NCBI GenBank assembly: GCA_046758005.1
Contig: JBHHZJ010000001.1
Coordinates: 1-64,000 of the forward strand
Origin: JBHHZJ01 sp046758005
Lineage (GTDB): Bacteria; Pseudomonadota; Alphaproteobacteria; Kiloniellales; J153
DNA length: 64,000 bases
Reading direction: 5' to 3'
This document shows positions 54,029 to 63,862 of the stretch, piece by piece. A model generated the notes under the pieces. It ran no database searches. It worked only from the letters and a program-made list of their open reading frames with translations, and was not told the DNA's origin. Position 1 is the first letter of the stretch, and each line of letters begins with the position of its first letter. Position numbers and translations under genes: made by a program.

Positions 54029-54733
54029 TCAGACCCTCTTCGCCCGGTAGCGGCGCTTGTAGGCGCCCTCGGGGGTGACGACCTGCTTCTGGGCCTCGGC
54101 GAGGCGCGCCTGGGCTTGCGCGTCGAGCGGCGCGAACGCCACCTCCAGCGCCCCGCGCGGCACCGGGATGCACTGCGCCACGGGCGTGCCCTTGGGCACC
54201 ACGCCAGCGAAGCCGCGCTCGACCCAGAGCGCGGGAAAGTGGACGTAGTTGTCCGTGTAGCGATCGGTGTCGACGAGACCCGTGAGCGCACGGAACGGCA
54301 GATCGGGCCGGTTGATCGGGTGGGTGACGAGGAGAGCGACGCCCGGCTCGGTCTCGATCGTCCACAGGTTGTTGAACTTGATGGCGAACGCGTCGGCCTC
54401 GTAGAGCGGCGTCTCGATCAACTGGGCGTTGACGTGGAAACTCAAGGGCGAACGCGGGGTGTGGCGTGGCAGCGCGGGGGGAAGCTCGCGCCAGTCCCAC
54501 TCGAAGCACCCCTCGGCGTAGTGCAGGTCGCAGGGCAGCGGCATGAGGAACCCGGCCGACATCGCGTCGACGAACGGCGAGCAGCGCTTGACGGTCTTGA
54601 CCGTGCCCTCGAATTCGCCGGCCGGCGCGCTCATCGGCATGCGCTTGAGCCACTCGGGCAGGCCGCGCCGGGCCGGGATCGGCTTGGGCAGGATCGGCTC
54701 CAGCTCCGGGAGGCAGCGAAAAGTGACCTGCAT
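54029..54733 (-). CDS. Conserved uncharacterised protein (DUF6065-like)
   Basis: A 234-residue soluble protein opening MQVTFRCLPELEPILPKPIP, with KTVKRCSPFVDAMSAGFLMP and FAIKFNNLWTIETEPGVAL. I associate this layout with a small family known as DUF6065, from memory. It has several Cys but no obvious metal motif and no signal. It is convergent with the TPR gene, with the repeat between. Function unknown. Confidence 0.72.
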   Translation of the reverse strand: MQVTFRCLPELEPILPKPIPARRGLPEWLKRMPMSAPAGEFEGTVKTVKRCSPFVDAMSAGFLMPLPCDLHYAEGCFEWDWRELPPALPRHTPRSPLSFHVNAQLIETPLYEADAFAIKFNNLWTIETEPGVALLVTHPINRPDLPFRALTGLVDTDRYTDNYVHFPALWVERGFAGVVPKGTPVAQCIPVPRGALEVAFAPLDAQAQARLAEAQKQVVTPEGAYKRRYRAKRV

Positions 54734-54866
54734 GATGCCGCTCGACTCGTGCAGACGCCTCGATGCGGCAGACTAGCCGCGTTTGCGGGCCGAGGCCAGC
54801 GCGCACCCGATTGTGCTAAAGCTAGGGTTCGGCAAGCCGCCGAAAACCAGGCACGGGAGGCTGCGC

Positions 54867-55790
54867 GTGAGCACGGAAGGATTGGACCGCAAGCCGGGCC
54901 CGCCGGGTGCGCTCAAGGGCGAGGCGCTCAGGACCGCGGCCGAGGCCCTCGCCGCTGAAGTGCAGGCCAAGGTCCGCGAGCGCCAGGGCGGCGTGCGCAC
55001 CTTCTTTGACAACTTCCTCCTGCGCTCCCTCGAGGAGCTGCGCCGTCTCGGCCCGGGCGTGGCCTGGGAGGACAGCGCCGCGCGCCTGCCCGGCCCCCGG
55101 GGCGAGCGGGTGCGCGCGCGCCTGGAGCGCCTGCGCCGCTTCCTCGATCGGCGCAGCAAAGGGCGCTTCGTGGACTACCACGACCGCCTGCCGGTGCTGC
55201 CCGAGGCCGATCCCTGGCCGAGCGACATCGACCGGCCGACGCTGGCCATGAGCCAGGGCACGGCCGAATGTCTGCGTTGGCGCGGCCTGCCGCTGTTCAA
55301 GACCGCCTTCGATTTCGCCGTCTATCCGATGCTGCTCTGGGACCTGCGACCGCGCACGGTGGTCGAGCTCGGCTCCGGCTCGGGCGCCAGCGCCGTGTGG
55401 CTGGCCGAGCTCATGGCGCTGTTCGGCGGCGGCCACGTCTATTCGCTCGACCTGAAACGGCCCGACGTGCGCCACGACGCCGTCACGTTCCTCGAGGGCG
55501 ACTGCGGCGAGATCGAGACCGCGCTCGACGCGGAGTTCCTGCGCGCCCTGCCCCACCCCTGGCTGGCAATCGAGGACGCGCACGTCAACGTCCACGGCGT
55601 GCTCGCGCACCTGCACGCCCACCTCGCGCCGGGCGACTACCTCATCGTCGAGGACAGCCTCGAGAAGCGCGCCGACATCGGGCGCTTTCTGAGCGAGCGC
55701 CCCGGCGCCTACAAGGTGGACACGCGCTACACGGACTTTTTCGGGCGCAACGCGACCTGCGCCTTCGATTCGATCTTCGTCAGAAACTAG
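54867..55790 (+). CDS. SAM-dependent methyltransferase, cephalosporin-hydroxylase-like
   Basis: A 307-residue protein whose second half is a Rossmann methyltransferase domain: VVELGSGSGASAVWLAELM (SAM loop), HVYSLDLKRPDVRHD, FLEGDCGEIETALD, AIEDAHVNVHG and YLIVEDSLEKRADI. This is the CmcI/rhamnosyl O-methyltransferase fold group. The first 130 residues are helical and basic. Start GTG at 54867 with GGGAGG upstream; an ATG at 54783 is the alternative. Substrate unknown; the nearby gene at 54029 runs the other way. Confidence 0.85.
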   Translation: MSTEGLDRKPGPPGALKGEALRTAAEALAAEVQAKVRERQGGVRTFFDNFLLRSLEELRRLGPGVAWEDSAARLPGPRGERVRARLERLRRFLDRRSKGRFVDYHDRLPVLPEADPWPSDIDRPTLAMSQGTAECLRWRGLPLFKTAFDFAVYPMLLWDLRPRTVVELGSGSGASAVWLAELMALFGGGHVYSLDLKRPDVRHDAVTFLEGDCGEIETALDAEFLRALPHPWLAIEDAHVNVHGVLAHLHAHLAPGDYLIVEDSLEKRADIGRFLSERPGAYKVDTRYTDFFGRNATCAFDSIFVRN

Positions 55791-55811
55791 GCCGGGGCGA
55801 GAACGGCGGCC

Positions 55812-57338
55812 TCACCCTTCGATGACGCGGCACCTGGCGCCCAGGGCCTCGGCCAGGGCGCGGAGGTCGCGGTCCACCGCCTCCCCGCCCGGCGCCGAGC
55901 CGTCGCCCGGCAGCACCAGGCGCAGCGCGCCGGCGGCGTCGTAGTCGAGCGCGCAGCGCGCCAGCACCGCGCCGGTCGCGCCGGAGACCCGGTAGGCCAG
56001 GCGCTGGGCCAGGCCGAGCACACGCGCCCGCCGTTCGACCTCGGGCGACAACAGGCGCACGTAACGCGCCGCATCGGCCGCGCCGGCCGCGCCGCCGTAG
56101 CGCACGAAGGCGGCGTAGGCGAGGAACACCCGCTCCGCATGGCCGAGCCCGATGAAAGGAAAATGCAGGATCCGGAACAACGCCTGGACGGCGCGGTAGT
56201 CGGGATGCTCGCGCCAGGCGATATCGGAGAGCAGACAAGAGGCTTGGCGCAGGCGCCGCGCCGGCGGCGTCTCGTCGGGGAACAGCGCCGCGCTCCACGC
56301 CGCGAGCGGTTCGCCCAGATGCTCGAAGCGCGCCTCGCGCCGGGCCAGGTCCGCGCACACGGCAAGCAGCGGGTCTTTCGCCTGCTCCGCGGGCGAGAGC
56401 TGGTCGAAGGCGTGCCCTTCGCGCAGGCCGAAGGCGGAAAACACGACCTGCCCGCAGCCAAGCGCCCGCACCACGCGGCTCAGCACGAGGGCGGCGGCCG
56501 GGAGCGTCTCCAGGCGCTGCTTGGTCACGCCCCTGATGCACGCCAGCGAGCGCCGGCTCAGCCGGCCGATGACCCGCGCGAGGTCGTTCACCTCGCCGCG
56601 CCGCATGGTGTATCCGTGGACGACGTGCAGCGGATGATCGGTCTGCTCGATCCGGATCCGCGCCAGGTTGCGCCAGGCCCCGCCAACCGCGTACAACGCG
56701 CCGGCCTCCGGTTCGCGCGCCGCCTCGCTCAGCCAATCCGCGCCCGTGAGCCGACGGTCGATCTCGCGCTCCATCGCGTCGGGTCCCCGGCCCGACAAGT
56801 CCATGAGTTGGAACGGCCCCAACGACAGGGTCGCCGAGCGCCCGATCCGTCCGTGCCGCAATTCGACGAGTTCCAGACTGCCGCCGCCGAGGTCGCCCAT
56901 GACGCCGTGGGCGCCCGGGAACCCGGCGACCACGCCGAGCGCCGACAGGCGCCCCTCCTCCGCCCCGCTCAGCACGGTGACGGGCAGGCCGCACAGGCGC
57001 TCGACCTCGGCGGCGAAGGCGGGCCCGTCGGCGGCCTCGCGCACCGCGGCGGTGGCGAGCATGTCGATGCGCCGCGCGCCCATGGCGCGGGCCAGGCGCG
57101 TGAAGCGCACCAGGTTTTTGCGCGCCAACGCCACGCCCTCCGGGTTGAGCCGGCCGCCGCGCGTCAAGCCGCGGCCCAGGCCGCACAAGACCTTCTCGTT
57201 GAACAGCGTGACGGCGCCGCGCTCCGGCCCCCGGTAAACCACCAGCCGAACTGAGTTGGACCCGATGTCGATCACGGCCAGCGGCCCGTCCCGCGCCGGC
57301 GCGATCACGGCCGCTGCGCCCTTCGCCGCGCCCGCCAT
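55812..57338 (-). CDS. ppx: Exopolyphosphatase / GppA family
   Basis: A 508-residue ASKHA-fold phosphatase. LAVIDIGSNSVRLVVYRG is the first phosphate loop, LATAAVREAADG and VLSGAEEGRLSALGV follow, and VMGDLGGGSLELVEL is the second loop. It hydrolyses polyphosphate ends or pppGpp; the two activities are not separable by motif, but position 7 bases after ppk points to polyphosphate. The C-terminal half is helical, HD-like (LSDIAWREHPDYRAVQALF). Confidence 0.92.
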   Translation of the reverse strand: MAGAAKGAAAVIAPARDGPLAVIDIGSNSVRLVVYRGPERGAVTLFNEKVLCGLGRGLTRGGRLNPEGVALARKNLVRFTRLARAMGARRIDMLATAAVREAADGPAFAAEVERLCGLPVTVLSGAEEGRLSALGVVAGFPGAHGVMGDLGGGSLELVELRHGRIGRSATLSLGPFQLMDLSGRGPDAMEREIDRRLTGADWLSEAAREPEAGALYAVGGAWRNLARIRIEQTDHPLHVVHGYTMRRGEVNDLARVIGRLSRRSLACIRGVTKQRLETLPAAALVLSRVVRALGCGQVVFSAFGLREGHAFDQLSPAEQAKDPLLAVCADLARREARFEHLGEPLAAWSAALFPDETPPARRLRQASCLLSDIAWREHPDYRAVQALFRILHFPFIGLGHAERVFLAYAAFVRYGGAAGAADAARYVRLLSPEVERRARVLGLAQRLAYRVSGATGAVLARCALDYDAAGALRLVLPGDGSAPGGEAVDRDLRALAEALGARCRVIEG

Positions 57339-57345
57339 GCCCCGC

Positions 57346-59535
57346 TCAGGCTTTCCTCAGCACCAGGCGCGGCGCCTTTTTCGACTTCTCGAGCGCGCTG
57401 CCGCGCCCCGACAGGCTGGGATTGGTCATGAAAAACGTGTGGGCGCTGAAGGCGTCCTCGCCCGCCGCGACCCGGCGGTATTCAGCGTCGCGTTCGAGCA
57501 CCCAGCTTTGCGCCTCGTCGTTCAGGTTGGCGATCATGATCTGATCGAGGATCTGCCGGTGCACGGTCGGGTTCTCGATGGGCAGCAGCACCTCGACCCG
57601 CCAGTCCAGGTTGCGCGGCATCCAGTCCGCCGAAGAGATGTAGACCTTGGCCTCGGGCGAAGGCAGGACGTGGCCGGCGCCGAAGCAGACGATCCGGCTG
57701 TGTTCCAGGAACCGGCCGACGATGCTCTTGACCCGAATGTTCTCCGACAGGCCGGGCACGCCCGGGCGCAGGCAGCACATGCCCCGGATCACCAAGTCGA
57801 TGGACACATTCGCCTGGGAGGCCCGGTACAGCGCGTCGATGATCTGCGGATCGACGAGCGCGTTGAGCTTGGCCCAGATCGCCGCCGGGCGCCCGGCCCT
57901 GGCGTGATCGATCTCGCCGTCGATGAGGCCGAGCAGCGTCGTGCGCAGGCTCAGCGGCGCGACCGCGATCTTCTCCATCGGCTTGGGCTTGGCGTAGCCG
58001 GTCATGTAGTTGAACAGCCGGACCGCGTCGCGGCACAGCGCCGGGTCGCAGGTGAAGAACGACAGGTCCGTGTAGACCTTGGCGTTGACCGGGTGGTAGT
58101 TGCCCGTTCCGTAGTGCACGTAAGAGCGCAGGTGCGAGCCCTCGCGCCGGACCACGAGCGAGACCTTGGCGTGGGTCTTGAGGTTGATGAAACCGTAGAC
58201 CACGTGGACGCCGGCGCGCTCCATGTTGCGCGCCCAGCGGATGTTGCGCTCCTCGTCGAAGCGGGCCTTGAGCTCGATCAACGCGGTAACCGACTTGCCC
58301 GCCTCGGCGGCCTCGGTGAGCGCCTTGACGATCGGCGAGTCCTCGCTGGTCCGGTACAGCGTCTGCTTGATGGCCACGACCGCGGGATCGGCGGCGGCCT
58401 GGCGGATGAATTGCGCCACAACGTCGAAGCTCTCGTAGGGGTGGTGCACGACGATGTCCTTGGCGCGCACCGCGGCGAAGCAGTCGCCGTCGAAGTCGCG
58501 CACGCGCTCCGGGAAGCGCGCGTTGTAGGGCGGGAACCCGAGGTCCGGCCGGTCGCCGACGATCAGCTGCTCGGTGTCGGACAGGCCGAGCAGGCCATCG
58601 AGCGTGACCACGTCGTCCGGCGCCACGTCGAGCTCGGCCTCGACGAAGCCGCGCAACCCATCGGGCATGTCCCGGTCGACGGTCAACCGAATCACGGAGC
58701 CGCGTCGGCGCCGCTTGAGCGCGGACTCGAACACCCGTACCAGGTCCTCGGCCTCCTCCTCGATCTCGATGTCGCTGTCGCGCAAGACGCGGAAGAACCC
58801 GATTCCCATGACCTCCACGCCGGGAAACAGCGTGTCGAGGTAGAGCCGGACCACCTGCTCCATGCGGATGAAGCGGATCGTCGCGCCCGGCAGGCGGATG
58901 AACCGCTCGAGCTGCGCGGGAAGCGGGATCAGGCCCGTGAGGCGCTCGCCGTCCTCCGGGTTGACCAGATCCAGGACCATGGAGAACCCGCCGTTGGTGA
59001 TGAAGGGAAACGGATGCGCCGCAGACACCGCAATCGGGGTCAGGACCGGGAAGATCTGGGCGGAGAAGTAGCCGTCCAGCCACGCCCGCTCCTCGTCGGT
59101 CAGCTCCTCGGACTTGAGCACGCCGACGCCCGCCGCGCGCAACTCAGCGCGCAGGCGCCGCCAGATGGTCTGCTGGCGTTGCAGGAGGCGCGTGGCGTCG
59201 CGGTTGATTTCGGCCAGTTGCCGCTCGGGGTTGAGGCCGTCGGGGCTCGGCGTCTTCACCCCGGCGCGCACCTGACCTTTCAGGCCGGCAATGCGCACCA
59301 TGTAGAACTCGTCGAGGTTGCGGAACGAGATCGACAGGAAGCGCACGCGCTCGAGCAGCGGATGCCGGGGGTTGACCGCTTCCTCCAGCACCCGCTCGTT
59401 GAACTTGAGCCACGACAGCTCGCGGTTGATGAAACGCCGCGGCGACGATGCGTCGATGGCGTCCTCGGCGGGGCCGGGTTCGCCTTTGTCGCCGCTGTCC
59501 GCTTCGGTTACCGTTAGCGCGATCCTGTCGTTCAC
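57346..59535 (-). CDS. ppk1: Polyphosphate kinase 1
   Basis: A 729-residue Ppk1 that builds polyphosphate from ATP. The N-terminal domain starts [20 protein letters not shown]; the catalytic His lies in [27 protein letters not shown] and [20 protein letters not shown] are conserved, and the second active-site His is in [11 protein letters not shown]. Length is normal. It forms an operon with the downstream ppx. Confidence 0.96.
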   Translation of the reverse strand: MNDRIALTVTEADSGDKGEPGPAEDAIDASSPRRFINRELSWLKFNERVLEEAVNPRHPLLERVRFLSISFRNLDEFYMVRIAGLKGQVRAGVKTPSPDGLNPERQLAEINRDATRLLQRQQTIWRRLRAELRAAGVGVLKSEELTDEERAWLDGYFSAQIFPVLTPIAVSAAHPFPFITNGGFSMVLDLVNPEDGERLTGLIPLPAQLERFIRLPGATIRFIRMEQVVRLYLDTLFPGVEVMGIGFFRVLRDSDIEIEEEAEDLVRVFESALKRRRRGSVIRLTVDRDMPDGLRGFVEAELDVAPDDVVTLDGLLGLSDTEQLIVGDRPDLGFPPYNARFPERVRDFDGDCFAAVRAKDIVVHHPYESFDVVAQFIRQAAADPAVVAIKQTLYRTSEDSPIVKALTEAAEAGKSVTALIELKARFDEERNIRWARNMERAGVHVVYGFINLKTHAKVSLVVRREGSHLRSYVHYGTGNYHPVNAKVYTDLSFFTCDPALCRDAVRLFNYMTGYAKPKPMEKIAVAPLSLRTTLLGLIDGEIDHARAGRPAAIWAKLNALVDPQIIDALYRASQANVSIDLVIRGMCCLRPGVPGLSENIRVKSIVGRFLEHSRIVCFGAGHVLPSPEAKVYISSADWMPRNLDWRVEVLLPIENPTVHRQILDQIMIANLNDEAQSWVLERDAEYRRVAAGEDAFSAHTFFMTNPSLSGRGSALEKSKKAPRLVLRKA

Positions 59536-59703
59536 TTCGACCGGTCCTTCGGGCCGCCGCGCGGCGCCTGCCAGCCAATGCTATAGCACGGGGCAATGAA
59601 TTTTCGATGACGGATTTCCGATGGCGGCGCGCCTCGCGGTGACGCCGCCGGGTACCGCTCATGTCGGACGGCGCGGCCGGCAAGGCAAGCGCGCGGGCGG
59701 TGC

Positions 59704-60243
59704 ATGAAGACGCTCTATCTGGCCCGCCACGGTCTGGCGTAGCGCGGCGACGGCGTCTCGCCCGATGCGGACCGGCCGCTTGCGGCGGAGGGGCGCGCCG
59801 CCGCGGCGTGGCTGGCCGAGACCATGCGCGAGCGCGGCTTGATGCCCGCCTTCGTCGTGTGCTCCGACGCGCGCCGGGCGATCGAGACCTGGGAGGCCAT
59901 GAAAGCGACACTGGCTCCCCTCGGTGCGGCCGAAATCGCGATGGAGGCTCACCCGGGCCTCTATCTCGCCCCGGCTCGCCAGGCGCTCGCGATCGTGCGG
60001 GCGCTGCCCGACGCGCGATCCTCGGTCCTGCTGATCGGCCACAACCCGGGCCTGCAGAACCTGGCGGGAGCGCTCGCCGGCCCGGCCTCCGATCCGGTCG
60101 CGCTGCGGCGCCTGCGCCTGGGCTTCCCGACCGCGGGGCTCGCGGTCTTCGCCTTCGACATGGCGCACTGGTGCGACATCGGGCGCGGCAAGGGACGCCT
60201 GAGCCTTTTCCTGCCCCCCGTCGACGGCGCGGACGCGACGTGA
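59704..60243 (+). pseudogene. SixA-like histidine phosphatase interrupted by TAG at codon 13
   Basis: From ATG 59704 the frame reads MKTLYLARHGLA, the RHG phosphohistidine motif of SixA-type phosphatases, then a TAG at 59740-59742, then continues with GDGVSPDADRPLAAEGRAAA and RHG-family parts LIGHNPGLQNLAGALAG and TAGLAVFAF up to the stop. The TAG sits where relatives have a codon such as TGG (a one-base change), so it is a nonsense mutation, an amber-suppressed codon or a sequencing error. A restart at 59824 would lack the catalytic RHG. SixA often lies near ppk. Confidence 0.75.
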
Positions 60244-60259
60244 GCGCGAGCGCCCGCCG

Positions 60260-61231
60260 TCACGTCTGGACCCGTCCGCTCCCGGCCAAATCCGGCAGGT
60301 TGAAGACGCTGCGCTTGAGGCCGAAGCCCTCGCGCAGGGCCTTGGCCGCCGCCAACCCTGCTTCGTCGAGGGCGATGCGCCCCACCCGTTCGACCAGCAT
60401 CTCCAAGTGGGCCCTGAGCGCCCGCTCGCCCTCCGGCGTGTCGGCGAGCGGCAGGTCGGCGCGGAAGCGCGGGTCGTGCACGGCGCGTTCCCAGAACCGG
60501 GTCAGCCAGTCGAGCCCGGTCGGCTCGCTGCACCCGAAGGTCAGGTGGATCGATGCCTCGCTGCTGGCCAGCGCGTCGTGGAACTGGCCGCGCGGCAGGT
60601 AGAGCAGGTCGCCCGGCCGCATCACGACCTCCTCGGCGACGCGGCCTTTCAGGCGGTCGCATTCGGCCTGCGGCACGTTGTAGAAGGCGGCGTGCTCGAC
60701 GGGGTTGTCCATGCGTCCCTCGTAGAGGCGCCAGCGCTTCTCGCCGACGACGTGCAGCGCGTAGACGTCGTGCCGGTCGTAGTGCGAGTCGAAGGCCTGG
60801 CGCTCCTGCCACGAGCAATAGAGGTTCGCGGACACCTTGGCCCCCAGTCTTCCCGCGATGGTCTCGGCGACCGCGAGCGCGCCGGGGTGCAGGGTCTCGA
60901 TGTTGTTGAGCACGAGCGAGGCGCCGCGGCGCAGGAGCTCCATGACCTTGTCGGACTCGGGCTGCAGGACCTGGCGCTGGTTGCGGTTGAGCGTGTTGCG
61001 CGAATAGGCGGCCGGCGGGACCCGCTGCCGATCGAGGACGAGCTGGAGCGTGTTGCCGTCCCACACGTCCATGCCGAGCATCTCGTTGAGCGCGTCCCAG
61101 GACATGGCGAAGGCGAACTTGTCCGGCCCGCCGCGCACGTGCAGCGGCCGGCGGTGATAGTGCTCGGCGAGGAACGCCGACTCGCCCACCGGCGCCAGAA
61201 GCTGTTCGAAGGTCGTGATGAGATCGCTCAT
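60260..61231 (-). CDS. JmjC/cupin-like 2-oxoglutarate oxygenase
   Basis: A 323-residue protein of the ribosomal-oxygenase-like JmjC family (ROXA/YcfD type). The iron motif is FDSHYDRHDVYALHVVGEKR (HxD) with the second His in PRGQFHDALASSEAS. Such enzymes hydroxylate ribosomal proteins, but the target here is unknown. The start at 61231 has AGGG-type bases upstream and lies 18 bases after the SDR gene's stop on the same strand. The C-terminal part is helical. Confidence 0.86.
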   Translation of the reverse strand: MSDLITTFEQLLAPVGESAFLAEHYHRRPLHVRGGPDKFAFAMSWDALNEMLGMDVWDGNTLQLVLDRQRVPPAAYSRNTLNRNQRQVLQPESDKVMELLRRGASLVLNNIETLHPGALAVAETIAGRLGAKVSANLYCSWQERQAFDSHYDRHDVYALHVVGEKRWRLYEGRMDNPVEHAAFYNVPQAECDRLKGRVAEEVVMRPGDLLYLPRGQFHDALASSEASIHLTFGCSEPTGLDWLTRFWERAVHDPRFRADLPLADTPEGERALRAHLEMLVERVGRIALDEAGLAAAKALREGFGLKRSVFNLPDLAGSGRVQT

Positions 61232-61248
61232 CGCCCGGCCTTCGGCTC

Positions 61249-62028
61249 TCACAGCGTGCCCGGGAAGGCGCCGCCGTCGAGCAGCAGGTTCTGGCCGGTG
61301 ATGAATCCGGCGTGTCGGCTGCACAGGAAGGCGCAGGCCGCGCCGAACTCCTCCGGGTCGCCGAAGCGGCCGGCGGGGTTCGCGGCCATGCGCTCGTTCC
61401 ACGCCTCCTCGAAGGGCCGGCCGCCTTTCTCGGCGACGCTCCGCACGGTCTGCCTGAGGCGATCGGTGGCGAACGGCCCGGGCAGCAGGTTGTTGACGGT
61501 GACGTTGTGGCGCACGGTCTTGCGCGCCACGCCGGCGACGAAGCCGGTCAGGCCCGCGCGCGCGCCGTTCGACAGGCCCAGGATGTCGATCGGGGCCTTC
61601 ACCGCCGAGGACGTGATGTTGACGATGCGCCCGAAGCGGCGCGCGATCATGCCATCGACCGTGGCCCTGATCAGCTCGATGGCGGTCAGCATGTTGGCGT
61701 CCAGGGCCTTGATCCAGTCGTCGCGCGACCAGTCCCGGAAGTCGCCGGGCGGCGGGCCGCCGGCATTGTTGACCAGGATGTCCGGCCCGGGGCAGGCCTC
61801 GAGCGCTGCCTTGCGCCCGGCCTCGGTCGTGATGTCGGCGGCCACGGGCGCGACCTTGACGCCGGTCTCGCGGCGGATCTCTTCCGCGCTCGCCTGCAGG
61901 GGCCCGGGCGTGCGCGCCACGATGGTCACGTCCACGCCCTCGCGCGCGAGCGCCATGGCGCAGGCCCGGCCCAGCCCCTTGCTGGCCGCGCACACGAGCG
62001 CCGTCTTGCCGTTCAGTCCGAGATCCAT
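61249..62028 (-). CDS. SDR family protein with altered active site
   Basis: A 259-residue short-chain dehydrogenase/reductase fold. The nucleotide loop is CAASKGLGRACAMALA (TGxxxGxG changed at the first residues), NNAGGPPPGD is the NNAG motif, and the Ser of the triad is in NITSSAVKAP. Where YxxxK is expected stands LGLSNGARAGLTGF, so Tyr is Ser and Lys is Arg. A similar SNxxR variant is known in some SDRs (for example YkvO-like), so it may still be active with other chemistry. It precedes the JmjC gene. Confidence 0.85.
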   Translation of the reverse strand: MDLGLNGKTALVCAASKGLGRACAMALAREGVDVTIVARTPGPLQASAEEIRRETGVKVAPVAADITTEAGRKAALEACPGPDILVNNAGGPPPGDFRDWSRDDWIKALDANMLTAIELIRATVDGMIARRFGRIVNITSSAVKAPIDILGLSNGARAGLTGFVAGVARKTVRHNVTVNNLLPGPFATDRLRQTVRSVAEKGGRPFEEAWNERMAANPAGRFGDPEEFGAACAFLCSRHAGFITGQNLLLDGGAFPGTL

Positions 62029-62038
62029 GGTCGCCTCC

Positions 62039-62749
62039 CTACTCTACGATGTCGGCCCGTCCCGCCTGCTCCTTCGCCAGCACCGCGCGGACCAGGGGCA
62101 CGGTGATGTCGCGGCGCTGCGCGAGCGAGGCGCGGTCCACCGCCGCCACGATGTCGCGGGCCGCCGCGAAGGACCGCTCCATGCGCGGCAGCAGGAAGCG
62201 GACCACCTCCGCACCGACCCGAAGCTGGCGGTCGGCGAACAGCTTGATCAGCACCGCCTCGATGAGTGCGTCGTCCGGCGCGCCCAGGGCCACGGCGCTG
62301 GCCGCCGAAAGGCGCGAGCGCAAATCCGGCAGCGAACAGGACCAGCGCGCCGGCGGCGCGCGCCCGGCGAGCAGCAGATGGCCGCCGCGCTCGGCCAGCA
62401 TGTTGTAAAGATGCAGCAACCGGCGCTGGCGCAGCGGGTCGCCGGCGAGCGCCGCCTCGACCCCGTCGAGCGCGCACGCGCGGGCCGGGCCGAGCAGTTC
62501 CGGCGGCTCGGCCGCGTCCAGCGCCGCCGCGTCGATCGCCGCGGCGCCGCTCGCGGCGCGCCAGACCCGGCACAGGTGGGTCTTGCCGCAGCCGGGCGGA
62601 CCGTAGAGCGCCAGGGCCGGCCCGGGCCAGCGGGGCCAACGGTCGATCCAGGCGACCGCGAGTTCGTTGCTCGGCGCGACGAGAAAATCCTCGCGCCCGA
62701 GCGCCGGCCGGTGCTCCAGGTCGAAGGGTAGTTGCGCCGCGCGGCTCAT
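62039..62749 (-). CDS. hdaA: HdaA-type DnaA-regulating ATPase
   Basis: A 236-residue DnaA-domain-III homologue without DNA-binding domain. The N-terminus QLPFDLEHRPALGREDFLV includes the clamp-binding-like QLPFDL motif that tethers Hda to the beta sliding clamp. Walker A is YGPPGCGKTHL; the Walker B and sensor parts are weak, as in other HdaA. It promotes ATP hydrolysis by DnaA after initiation. Its ATG overlaps the stop of the perM-like gene (ATGA). Confidence 0.93.
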   Translation of the reverse strand: MSRAAQLPFDLEHRPALGREDFLVAPSNELAVAWIDRWPRWPGPALALYGPPGCGKTHLCRVWRAASGAAAIDAAALDAAEPPELLGPARACALDGVEAALAGDPLRQRRLLHLYNMLAERGGHLLLAGRAPPARWSCSLPDLRSRLSAASAVALGAPDDALIEAVLIKLFADRQLRVGAEVVRFLLPRMERSFAAARDIVAAVDRASLAQRRDITVPLVRAVLAKEQAGRADIVE

Positions 62750-63819
62750 TGGCCCGGCTCGCGCCCGCCGCCGCCGTAATAGCTGCTGGCCATGTATCGC
62801 TCGATCCCGAAACGCGCGCCGACGCCGACCACGGCGGCGGCGGGCACCGCGAGAAGCACGCCGACGAAACCGAACAGCGCGCCGCCGGCCAGCAGGGCGA
62901 AGATGACCCAGACCGGGTGCAGGCCGACCCGCCCCCCGACCAGCTTGGGTGTCAGGACGTTGCCTTCGGCCGCCTGGCCGACGAAGAAGATCGCGGCGAC
63001 GATGGCGATTCGCGCCCAGTCGTCGAACTGCGCGAACGCGAGGCCCACCGAGAGCACCAGCCCCACCGTCGCCCCGACGAAGGGAATGAACGACAGCAGC
63101 CCCGCGACCAGGCCCACGATCAGCCCGAAGTCCAGGCCGGCCAGCGACAGGCCGAGGGCATAGAACACGCCCAGAATCAAGCAGACGGTCCCCTGGCCGC
63201 GCACGAAGCCGGCGAGCCTTCGGTCCACCTCGCGCACCAGGGCGCGTATCGTTTCGGCGTGGGCGCGCGGCAGCCACTCGTCGACGCGCGCCACGATTCG
63301 GTCCCAGTCGCGCAAGAGGTAGAACGCCACCACCGGCGTGATGACGAGCAGGGACAAAAGGTTCGCCAGCGCCACCCCGCCGCTCACCAGACCGCCCACG
63401 AAGTCCGTGGCCCACGCCATCAGACGTTCGGCCGAGCCGCCGAGCGCCGTTTCGATCCGCATCAGCATGGCCGGGTCGGCCTGGGCCTCGACCAGGGCGA
63501 CCAGTTGCGCGAACTGGGCGCGCAGGGCGTCGACGAAGTCCGGCACGCTCCTCAACAGGCTGACCAGTTGGCCGGCGACGACCGGGACCAGCAGCAGGAC
63601 CCCGGCGACCGCGAGAACGAGGAACGTCAGGGTCAATAGCGTGGTCGCCAGCGTCCGCGACAGTCCCCAGCGCTCGAGCCGGTCGCAGACCGGATCGAGC
63701 ATATAGGCGACCGCCATCCCGGCCACGAAGGGCAGCAGGATGCCGCGCAGCAGATAGAGCGCGATCACGAAGACCGCCAGGCCGATCAGCCAGAAGCGCA
63801 CCTGCCGTTCGACCGTCAC
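62746..63819 (-). CDS. AI-2E family transporter (PerM-like)
   Basis: A 357-residue inner-membrane protein of the PerM/YdiK/AI-2E group, with about eight hydrophobic helices in N- and C-terminal clusters. The middle soluble loop has LRSVPDFVDALRAQFAQLVA and WLPRAHAETIRALVREVDRR. The C-terminal helices include GLVAGLLSFIPFVGATVGLV. Transport role unproven for most members. The perM-hdaA pair is standard in alphaproteobacteria. The C-terminus (YYGGGGREPGQ) is Gly-rich. Confidence 0.9.
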   Translation of the reverse strand: MTVERQVRFWLIGLAVFVIALYLLRGILLPFVAGMAVAYMLDPVCDRLERWGLSRTLATTLLTLTFLVLAVAGVLLLVPVVAGQLVSLLRSVPDFVDALRAQFAQLVALVEAQADPAMLMRIETALGGSAERLMAWATDFVGGLVSGGVALANLLSLLVITPVVAFYLLRDWDRIVARVDEWLPRAHAETIRALVREVDRRLAGFVRGQGTVCLILGVFYALGLSLAGLDFGLIVGLVAGLLSFIPFVGATVGLVLSVGLAFAQFDDWARIAIVAAIFFVGQAAEGNVLTPKLVGGRVGLHPVWVIFALLAGGALFGFVGVLLAVPAAAVVGVGARFGIERYMASSYYGGGGREPGQ

Positions 63820-63862
63820 GCCTCGAGTCCCCCGGCGCCGGTGCCTGCGCTGCGCGGCGCGC

